This document shows, piece by piece, positions 58,589 to 64,000 of a stretch of 64,000 nt of DNA; positions within the stretch are counted from its first letter, which is position 1, and each line of letters starts with the position of its first letter. This DNA is from Prochlorococcus sp. AG-418-I20 (GTDB lineage Bacteria > Cyanobacteriota > Cyanobacteriia > PCC-6307 > Cyanobiaceae): NCBI GenBank assembly GCA_003214175.1, contig QCLZ01000001.1, forward strand, positions 62,001 through 126,000. The letters run 5' to 3'. The notes beneath the pieces are model-generated. The model was given only the letters and a program-made list of their open reading frames with translations, ran no database searches and was not told the DNA's origin. A program made the translations under genes and the position numbers.

Positions 58589-58966
58589 ATGAATCAAAAT
58601 TCTGTCAAAACAATTGGTATTAATGATGAACCAAGAAAAGATTCATACTTAGTATATGTAAATCAGGCTGATGGATTAAAAGGCATCCTTAATAGGGATT
58701 TTGATGAATGGTCTAATTTTGATAGTTGGGAAAGTATTTCAGTTCAGCAATGGATTTTTTCTAGAGCTTTAGAGGTTTTCAGAGGTAAGAAAATTGATAT
58801 TAAATGCGAATGTTGTGAACATAATGATTTAATCCCAAATGATTTTGAGAGTATTAAAAAAGAAAAATGTTTTGGTAAAAAAAGTGCTTATATGATTGAA
58901 AAAGTTGTAGATGAAATTGTATTAGCTAAGGCAAGAAGAGAAAGTGATGGAACATATTCTGCGTAA
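58589..58966 (+). CDS. Hypothetical protein with a Cys cluster
   Basis: A 125-residue protein. Mid-part YVNQADGLKGILNRDFDEW is helical, and a CECCEH cluster (about residue 74) may bind metal. The C-terminus is basic and helical (VVDEIVLAKARRES). Function unknown. Confidence 0.62.
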   Translation: MNQNSVKTIGINDEPRKDSYLVYVNQADGLKGILNRDFDEWSNFDSWESISVQQWIFSRALEVFRGKKIDIKCECCEHNDLIPNDFESIKKEKCFGKKSAYMIEKVVDEIVLAKARRESDGTYSA

Positions 58967-59002
58967 GATTCATAAATATCTATGGAGAGAAAAATCTTTT
59001 AT

Positions 59003-59185
59003 TTACCAGTGAAAATTATCAGAAGAACCAATTGTTAAATTTTTAGTGGACATCTTATGGAACTTAAAGTGTACCGAATCACTGAACTCCTTTTCATCTG
59101 AGTAATTCACAAGATCCACTGGGTCAATGTTTTCATCGAACCATGCATCATATTCAATATGGTTGGATTCAGCAAAATAACTCAT
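59003..59185 (-). CDS. Small acidic hypothetical protein
   Basis: From the ATG at 59185 (60 residues): MSYFAESNHIEYDAWFDENI, an acidic segment, and a basic C-terminus with FKFHKMSTKNLT. No family recognised. Confidence 0.5.
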   Translation of the reverse strand: MSYFAESNHIEYDAWFDENIDPVDLVNYSDEKEFSDSVHFKFHKMSTKNLTIGSSDNFHW

Positions 59186-59325
59186 ATCCAATTAATAGCT
59201 TTCAAAAAACATATAAACGGTACATGCGATACCAAATTAACTTTCTTAATTTTTAGATAATCAATATTTTTAACTTGTTTATCAAGATTAGTTGCTAAAA
59301 AGATAGGAGAATTATCTATAAATTA

Positions 59326-59610
59326 ATGTCTCTTGAAACTACTGTTTTCACATTTAAACTTTCAAATACATTTGAGGAGTGGGTAAAAATGTTTGATAGT
59401 CCAGAGATAGATGCATTTCATAAAACGGTAGGCCTTACTCCCTTATATCGTGGCAAAAGTTTAATTGATCCAAAAGAAGTGATTGTTATTCATCAAGCTG
59501 AAGAAGGTGTGGCTAAGCATGTTTTTTCAGATCCAGAAACCATCAAGAATATAGAATCTGGAGGGCATATTTATAGCACAACGAAAATTACAAGTTGGGT
59601 TTCTGAGTAG
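59326..59610 (+). CDS. DUF3764-like protein
   Basis: A 94-residue protein of ferredoxin-like fold type: TTVFTFKLSNTFEEWVKMFD at the start, GLTPLYRGKSLIDPKEVIVI and ESGGHIYSTTKITSWV at the end. This matches the DUF3764 pattern of marine picocyanobacteria, probably a dimeric alpha/beta barrel; no function known. Confidence 0.68.
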   Translation: MSLETTVFTFKLSNTFEEWVKMFDSPEIDAFHKTVGLTPLYRGKSLIDPKEVIVIHQAEEGVAKHVFSDPETIKNIESGGHIYSTTKITSWVSE

Positions 59611-59732
59611 TCGAAACACTAACTATTTAAACCTAAGCAAATAATGCGAAACAGGAGTTCCGCATAAAATTTTTAAAATAAAATTAGGTTATACCAGAGT
59701 TTAAAGATAAGAGTATTAACTAATTAGTTCGA

Positions 59733-59852
59733 CTAAATTATTAATAAGAATCTAAGTGCTAGAGGTAACCATAGACATAGAAGAAGCATTAGTAAAATAG
59801 TAATAGCATGGATATTTGGAATGTAATGCTCTTTTAAAATTTGTGTTTTCAT
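59733..59852 (-). CDS. Small membrane peptide
   Basis: A 39-codon ORF: start MKTQILKEHYIPNIHA, then a helix ITILLMLLLCLWLPL, and a hydrophobic end FLLII. It lies 3 bases after the next small ORF in the same direction, so the two form a tiny operon. No family recognised. Confidence 0.48.
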   Translation of the reverse strand: MKTQILKEHYIPNIHAITILLMLLLCLWLPLALRFLLII

Positions 59853-59855
59853 AAT

Positions 59856-59945
59856 TTATCTCGCCTTCTTAAGTTTGATTTCTCTTCTGATAAGCAATGC
59901 TATAACTACAACACACATGTTCATTAGAAATATGTCTAATGGCAT
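59856..59945 (-). CDS. Small one-helix membrane peptide
   Basis: A 29-codon ORF: helix DIFLMNMCVVVIALLI followed by a strongly basic tail RREIKLKKAR, a classical positive-inside signature. It is followed by another membrane peptide 3 bases downstream. No family recognised. Confidence 0.48.
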   Translation of the reverse strand: MPLDIFLMNMCVVVIALLIRREIKLKKAR

Positions 59946-60086
59946 TTAATAAAAAAGTCTCTAATTAATTAATAGCAATATTTTTGATCTACGAATCAAG
60001 AAATGATTACTAATATTTATTGGCTTAATAAAACGAATTTAAAAATTAAATTTATGCTTAAATATCTCAGAACTTTTAACTATTAA

Positions 60087-60386
60087 ATGGCTTATTCAGA
60101 AACAAGAATAGTAATAGGCGGTTTAGCTCATGTACCTGTTCTTATTTTTATAGCAAATTATATTAAAGGTAAGTTTGGAATTAAAACTGAAGCGACAAAA
60201 GATACTGTAGTTAAAGCAGAGCCAGTTAAAATTATTGAGGTAAAAGATACTTTAGTTAAAAAAGAAAAAGCAGAAGCTATAAAAGAAATCTCAAATAAGC
60301 TGGACAGTATTGAACAGAAGGCTGATGATGTTTATGAAAAGGTAAAGAAGAAAAAGAAAGGTAAGAAGAAGAAAAAAAATAACTAG
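60087..60386 (+). CDS. Small membrane-anchored Lys-rich protein
   Basis: A 99-residue protein with an N-terminal helix (IVIGGLAHVPVLIFIANYI) and a soluble part that becomes very Lys/Glu-rich, ending in KVKKKKKGKKKKKNN. The charged helix KAEAIKEISNKLDSIEQKA could form a coiled coil. The basic tail may bind nucleic acid or membranes. Its 3' end overlaps the next convergent gene by 4 bases. Confidence 0.62.
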   Translation: MAYSETRIVIGGLAHVPVLIFIANYIKGKFGIKTEATKDTVVKAEPVKIIEVKDTLVKKEKAEAIKEISNKLDSIEQKADDVYEKVKKKKKGKKKKKNN

Positions 60387-60568
60387 ATTGAGATCCTATC
60401 ATGCATCAATACATCTTGAGCTTGGACTGTATCTCTCTTATCTTCGTCTTCTGGATCTTTATAAGATTCAATTTCAGCTTGAATTTTTCTCTTGTAAACA
60501 CCTTTGATATAGTCCATTTCTCTTTTTTCTTTGTCCAGAATTGAGAATGGTGTTCTTTTTAAGTTCAT
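60383..60568 (-). CDS. Small hypothetical protein
   Basis: From the ATG at 60568 (61 residues) with a GGAG about 8 bases upstream, a better start than the TTG at 60580. The product is charged and helical (MNLKRTPFSILDKEKREMDY, YKRKIQAEIESYKD, then an acidic stretch). No family recognised. Confidence 0.55.
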   Translation of the reverse strand: MNLKRTPFSILDKEKREMDYIKGVYKRKIQAEIESYKDPEDEDKRDTVQAQDVLMHDRISI

Positions 60569-60596
60569 AACTTTCTCCAAAATAAATAAAATTTAA

Positions 60597-60734
60597 TCAG
60601 CTCCAGTTTTTATCAGATTCAACAAAGCTATCCAATGTTTGCTGATTCCTGATTTCTTCCTCAAGAAGTTCTTCTTCTGATCTTTCTTCAATATCAGATT
60701 TATAATCTTCTTTTAGTGTGGATTTGGTAGACAT
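60597..60734 (-). CDS. Small acidic hypothetical protein
   Basis: A 45-codon ORF: MSTKSTLKEDYKSDIEERSE followed by a Glu-rich helix EEELLEEEIRN and the end DSFVESDKNWS. Strongly acidic, 28 bases upstream of the preceding basic-rich gene. No family recognised. Confidence 0.5.
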   Translation of the reverse strand: MSTKSTLKEDYKSDIEERSEEELLEEEIRNQQTLDSFVESDKNWS

Positions 60735-60877
60735 TTGCTCATGACGCCTACATCTATGTTCTAACTAGTTAGAGAGGCCATTCGAGTAATAAATATGTAC
60801 GGTTTGAAGTACTCCAATATACGGATAAAGGATCAACAATTGAATTTAAATATGGGTAAAATGTAAAGAACTTTTGA

Positions 60878-60964
60878 TCAATTTTTGCCTTTAAGAATCA
60901 TCAAAAAAGGTAGACCAATAAGCATTAAACTCCCATCAATTAATAAAAAAGTATTTAGGTTCAT
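60878..60964 (-). CDS. Small one-helix membrane peptide
   Basis: A 28-codon ORF. Its start ATG overlaps the stop of the upstream gene (ATGA, 60961-60964), a strong sign of translational coupling. The product is MNLNTFLLIDGSLMLIGLPF, then LMILKGKN. No family recognised. Confidence 0.5.
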   Translation of the reverse strand: MNLNTFLLIDGSLMLIGLPFLMILKGKN

Positions 60965-61152
60965 TTATCTATTCCTTCGGGAGTATCCCAATTGAGGGAA
61001 ATCCCTTTTTTAATTGGTTGTTTTTTCATATCATCCATCTCTTTTCTGATTTTGTTGTAGTAGGCCAACTCCTCTGGATCATCAGAACCAAGACCATAAT
61101 TCATGGTTGCTGCAATATATATTTTGTGCATCCGGTATGACGATAGTGCCAT
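60961..61152 (-). CDS. Small hypothetical protein
   Basis: From the ATG at 61152 (63 residues; a TTG at 61164 is possible): MALSSYRMHKIYIAATMNYG, then acidic EELAYYNKIRKEMDDM and a basic end. No family recognised. Coupled to the 28-codon peptide gene by ATGA. Confidence 0.55.
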   Translation of the reverse strand: MALSSYRMHKIYIAATMNYGLGSDDPEELAYYNKIRKEMDDMKKQPIKKGISLNWDTPEGIDK

Positions 61153-61240
61153 TACTAAAGACAAACTATATTAAATATATTCGAATTCTATTTAAAATGC
61201 TGATCTATGAGATCTCAGTTATATTAATCAAATGCTCAAG

Positions 61241-61312
<72 letters not shown>

Positions 61313-61322
61313 AATTTTAAAG

Positions 61323-61404
61323 TGGGCCGGGTTGGATTTGAACCAACGTAGGCAGAGCCAGCGGATTTACAGTCCGCCCCCTTTAACCACTCGGGCACCG
61401 ACCC
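61323..61404 (-). tRNA. tRNA-Tyr (GTA)
   Basis: An 82-base cloverleaf with a long class II variable arm: acceptor GGGTCGG/CCGGCCC (one G-T pair), D-loop with AGTGGTTAAAGG, anticodon loop CTGTAAA giving GTA, T-arm GGTTCAAATCC. It would be transcribed with tRNA-Thr. Confidence 0.96.
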
Positions 61405-61505
61405 CCACTATTTGAACTTATCAGTTAATGGTCACTTTGTGTGAAAATGTTTTGGTTTTTTTGTTTCTTTCTAGATAGCATTTAATAGGAAAGACTTTAT
61501 TGCAA

Positions 61506-61946
61506 ATGAATATTTTATTGATAAATGGCCCAAATTTAAATTTATTGGGAACTAGAGAACCTGAAATATATGGTAATAAAACATTGAGTGATATAGAACA
61601 AGATCTAACAAAAGTTGCCCAAGAAAAGAGTATTAATCTTGAATGTTTTCAAAGTAATCACGAAGGAGAAATAGTAGATAAGATTCAGAATTCTGTAAAA
61701 AGTATAGAGGGCATTCTTATAAATGCTGGCGCTTTTACTCATACCTCGATTTCTATTCGTGATGCTTTAATTGGATCAAAAATTCCGTTTGTAGAGTTAC
61801 ATATTTCAAATATTTTCAGTAGAGAAGATTTTCGTAAAGAATCTTTTCTTACAGATAAAGCTATAGGAATTATTAGTGGATTCGGCATATCAAGTTATTC
61901 CTTAGCTCTTGAAGGAATTATTGGATATTTAAGTAGTAAAAATTAA
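61506..61946 (+). CDS. aroQ: 3-dehydroquinate dehydratase, type II
   Basis: Third step of the shikimate pathway. From the ATG at 61506 the protein has 146 residues (TTG at 61500 has better RBS spacing and is possible) and begins [20 protein letters not shown] with the catalytic Tyr in EIYGNKTL, then [33 protein letters not shown] and the [15 protein letters not shown] region. Complete. It is followed by the miaE-like gene with no spacer. Confidence 0.96.
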   Translation: MNILLINGPNLNLLGTREPEIYGNKTLSDIEQDLTKVAQEKSINLECFQSNHEGEIVDKIQNSVKSIEGILINAGAFTHTSISIRDALIGSKIPFVELHISNIFSREDFRKESFLTDKAIGIISGFGISSYSLALEGIIGYLSSKN

Positions 61947-62555
61947 ATGCTAGTCGATTTTAAAAGGCCCACTTCTCATATTAAATATTTATCGTCCTTC
62001 ACCTCAGATGAGTGGATCAAACTCGCATTATCTAATCCAATAGATATTCTTATTGACCATGCTCATTGTGAAAGAAAAGCAGCAGGAGTAGCTATTCAAT
62101 TGATGTTTAGATATCCATCAGAACCAAATCTGGCAGAAGTTCTAAGTCCAATAGCGAGAGAGGAATTAGAGCATTTTGAAAAAATACTTTATTTTTTAAA
62201 GGACCTTGGACATTCTCTTGAGTCCTTAAAACCGCCTCCATATGGAGCTGAATTGTCCAAGAATATAAGAAAGGAAGAGCCTAATAGAATGCTTGATAGT
62301 TTCTTAATAGCAGGACTTATTGAAGCAAGAAGTCATGAAAGATTAAGCTTACTTGCGCTGAATTCTGAAGATAAATCGTTTAAATCCCTTTATGAGTCTC
62401 TGCTTGAGAGTGAGGCAAGACATTTTGGAGTTTACTTGAAACTAGCGCAAACTAAATTCTCTAAAAATCAAACTTTCAAAAGGTTAGAGGAATTGTCTGA
62501 AATTGAGTCAGCAATACTGGACGAAACTTTTATGATGCCAAGAGTACATAGCTAA
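61947..62555 (+). CDS. MiaE-like tRNA-(2-methylthio-N6-isopentenyladenosine) hydroxylase
   Basis: Di-iron monooxygenase of about 202 residues that hydroxylates the ms2i6A at position 37 of tRNA, or a close relative. The ferritin-like di-iron ligands are in DHAHCERKAAG, IAREELEHFEKI, GLIEARSHERLS and ESEARHFGVY. Starts immediately after aroQ's stop. A member of the MiaE family by pattern; function not proven. Confidence 0.85.
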   Translation: MLVDFKRPTSHIKYLSSFTSDEWIKLALSNPIDILIDHAHCERKAAGVAIQLMFRYPSEPNLAEVLSPIAREELEHFEKILYFLKDLGHSLESLKPPPYGAELSKNIRKEEPNRMLDSFLIAGLIEARSHERLSLLALNSEDKSFKSLYESLLESEARHFGVYLKLAQTKFSKNQTFKRLEELSEIESAILDETFMMPRVHS

Positions 62556-62571
62556 AGTTAATAAAATAAAA

Positions 62572-63327
62572 ATGATACTAAACAAGTTTTTAAGTTTACT
62601 TAATCGATTTAAAACTGATTTGCCAAGATTCACCATCGTTGGTGTAGGCCCTGGAGATCCATCGCTTTTAACAATTGCTGCTGTGGAGGCAATAAAAAAT
62701 GCGAAAGTTATAGCTTTTCCAATATCAGATGATAATAAAAAGAGTTTCGCTGCAGAAATAGTCAAAAAATATACCAAATTTAAAAAAAATATACCTATCA
62801 TCTTTCCAATGGCTAGGAAGGATTTTGATCCTGATGAAATATGGTCTAATGCAGTAGAAAAAATTGTGAAATTTATAAAAAATGGTGAATCAGTTGTTTT
62901 AATTTGTCTAGGAGATACCTCAATATTTGCAAGTTCTTCTAATATTTTGAGGATAATAAAGCAAAACTATCCAGAAATCATTACCAAAACCATACCTGGT
63001 ATTTCTTCTCTGTCAGCAACAGCAGCTTTGAATGATTTTGATTTAGTTAAAAAAGGTGAGACCTTGATAATTAAAGAATGCCCTTCTTCAAATTCAGAAT
63101 TAACATCCCTTATCAGGGAGAGTAGAGGAAATAAAACTGTTTTAGTAATTATGAAAGTTGGCAAAAAATGGAACTTAGTAAGAGAAATCTTAAAAAAAGA
63201 GGACATTATCAATAAATCACTTATAGCTTTAAGTGTTGGGATGCCTACTCAAATTATTCAATATGCATCTGAATATAAAAAGAACTTCATGCCTTATTTC
63301 TCTTTAATCTTAATAAGGTTTGAATAA
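62572..63327 (+). CDS. cobI: Precorrin-2 C20-methyltransferase
   Basis: SAM-dependent methyltransferase of cobalamin (B12) ring synthesis. The 251 residues have the tetrapyrrole methylase motifs VGVGPGDPSLLTIAAVEAIK (residues about 22), VVLICLGDTSIFASSS, TIPGISSLSATAAL and VIMKVGKKWNLVREIL. Its length is normal for CobI/CbiL. It shares a base with the downstream gene (ATGA-like overlap at 63327). Confidence 0.9.
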   Translation: MILNKFLSLLNRFKTDLPRFTIVGVGPGDPSLLTIAAVEAIKNAKVIAFPISDDNKKSFAAEIVKKYTKFKKNIPIIFPMARKDFDPDEIWSNAVEKIVKFIKNGESVVLICLGDTSIFASSSNILRIIKQNYPEIITKTIPGISSLSATAALNDFDLVKKGETLIIKECPSSNSELTSLIRESRGNKTVLVIMKVGKKWNLVREILKKEDIINKSLIALSVGMPTQIIQYASEYKKNFMPYFSLILIRFE

Positions 63328-63812
63328 TGAATAAAAAGGAAAATTTCTTAGGAAAACAATTTTCATGGCCAATATCTAAGAAACTATTATTCCTTGTTCT
63401 CGAAGATAAAGTTAGTGATGTTTTTGTTTGTGAATTGATCTGGGAAAGACTTTTTTACATTAGAGAAAAAAATACGGATAATTGGATTTCTAGTCAAATA
63501 ACTCCTGCTTATTGGTCAGAAAAATTCGTAAAAGCTCCTCAAATTATTTCAGAGCGAAAAGCATCAGTACATTTGACCCGATCAATTCCTAAGGAACACA
63601 AACAGGGATTGAAAAATTTTCTTAAATTTAAAGGCTATAAAATTAACGAACTTTATCCAAGAAGGACTAGAAGAGCAACCGCTGTAAATTGGTTAATTTA
63701 TTGGTCTATTGAGTCAAATTCTTTTTCCCTTAAAGAAGATAAGCTTCCTGCAGTCTCTTCTCCTTCTGTTAATCCAGCAATAGGACATTTAGGTGATCCA
63801 GAAATCAAATAA
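63327..63812 (+). CDS. DUF1823-family protein
   Basis: A 161-residue protein of a cyanobacterial/plastid family of unknown function: PISKKLLFLVLEDKVSDVFV, ELIWERLFYIREK, KAPQIISERKASVHLTRSIP, and YPRRTRRATAVNWLIYW. Its start overlaps the cobI stop, and der follows about 70 bases later, so it lies in a stable core-gene block. Confidence 0.78.
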   Translation: MNKKENFLGKQFSWPISKKLLFLVLEDKVSDVFVCELIWERLFYIREKNTDNWISSQITPAYWSEKFVKAPQIISERKASVHLTRSIPKEHKQGLKNFLKFKGYKINELYPRRTRRATAVNWLIYWSIESNSFSLKEDKLPAVSSPSVNPAIGHLGDPEIK

Positions 63813-63884
63813 ATTTTTGAGTAATGTAAATGATTCTATTAAAGGTATAGTTGTAGTAGATACTACTTTCTTTGGAGAAAAGAA

Positions 63885-64000
63885 TTGATACTTCCTACAG
63901 TAGCAATTATTGGGAGACCAAACGTAGGGAAATCAACCTTAGTGAATCGTCTTTGCCAAAGTAATGATGCAATAGTGTTTGATAAACCAGGCGTTACAAG
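63885..64000 (+). CDS. der: GTPase Der, 5' part
   Basis: Only the first 38 codons are inside the window; the gene continues past the right edge. TTG start, then [20 protein letters not shown] (G1 P-loop) and DKPGVTR (start of G2), the first of two G domains of Der/EngA, which matures the 50S ribosome subunit. Confidence 0.93.
   Translation, partial: MILPTVAIIGRPNVGKSTLVNRLCQSNDAIVFDKPGVT

Overview
The window is chromosomal DNA from a marine picocyanobacterium, most probably a high-light-adapted Prochlorococcus. The base composition is strongly AT-rich outside the rRNA genes. Photosystem genes are dense (psbE-F-L-J, psbB, psbT, psbM, psaE, petB-petD), alongside ndhC-K-J. The only phycobiliprotein visible is a degenerate phycoerythrin beta chain (cpeB) with a CpeS-type lyase and no alpha subunit next to it. 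A plastoquinol terminal oxidase (PTOX), a high-light-inducible protein (HLIP) and very many tiny ORFs are also typical. The strain cannot be named from the sequence alone.

Layout. 0-12 kb: the end of a YvcK-like gene, ndhJ-ndhK-ndhC, rubredoxin, the PSII assembly factor ycf48 and psbEFLJ (a PSII biogenesis cluster); then mtnP, a SelD fused to an NDH-2-like oxidoreductase, a CCA-adding enzyme and a UvrD-type helicase. 11.8-13.7 kb: the phycoerythrin remnant and a DedA/TVP38 membrane protein. 14-19 kb: tRNA-Phe, a FGGY sugar kinase, metK, the ribosomal protein S1 gene and nrdR. 19-30 kb: psbT-psbB, ferredoxin, psbM, prmC, a TsaC-like gene, tRNA-Thr, minC-D-E, an HD phosphohydrolase, ctpA, petB-petD and a GH100 invertase. 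31-36.2 kb: one complete rRNA operon, 16S-tRNA-Ile-tRNA-Ala-23S-5S, closed by a strong terminator. 36-40.7 kb: mutM, psaE, a LysM protein, an aldehyde dehydrogenase and a GNAT protein.

40.7-60.9 kb is the accessory part: short genes, many under 60 codons, spread between a few known ones (PTOX, a CrtH-like oxidoreductase, a PAP/fibrillin-like protein, a Nif11 protein, tatA, PrxQ, an ArfB-like protein, a CPBP protease, proline iminopeptidase, tenA-thiD). Several tiny genes were found by reading the gaps directly: an HLIP gene at 41142-41276, a polyglutamine ORF, and a series of one-helix membrane peptides. One decayed gene (about 53.86-54.20 kb) and a candidate small RNA with its own promoter and terminator (about 54.47-54.62 kb) lie here too. 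61.2-64 kb returns to core genes: tRNA-Thr, tRNA-Tyr, aroQ, a MiaE-like protein, cobI, a DUF1823 gene and the start of der.

Functionally, the window is dominated by building and protecting the photosynthetic electron transport chain: PSII cofactor proteins and assembly, D1 maturation (CtpA), cytochrome b6f, NDH-1, and a possible electron safety-valve group at 41-43 kb (HLIP, a stand-alone NdhF/NdhD-like N-terminal protein and PTOX). No CRISPR array, insertion sequence, prophage or integrase was seen. The most interesting points are the 41-43 kb group, the small-protein-rich 41-61 kb region, the decayed gene with an adjacent candidate sRNA, two strong palindromic elements (20.66 kb and 43.99 kb), and the reduced phycoerythrin locus.
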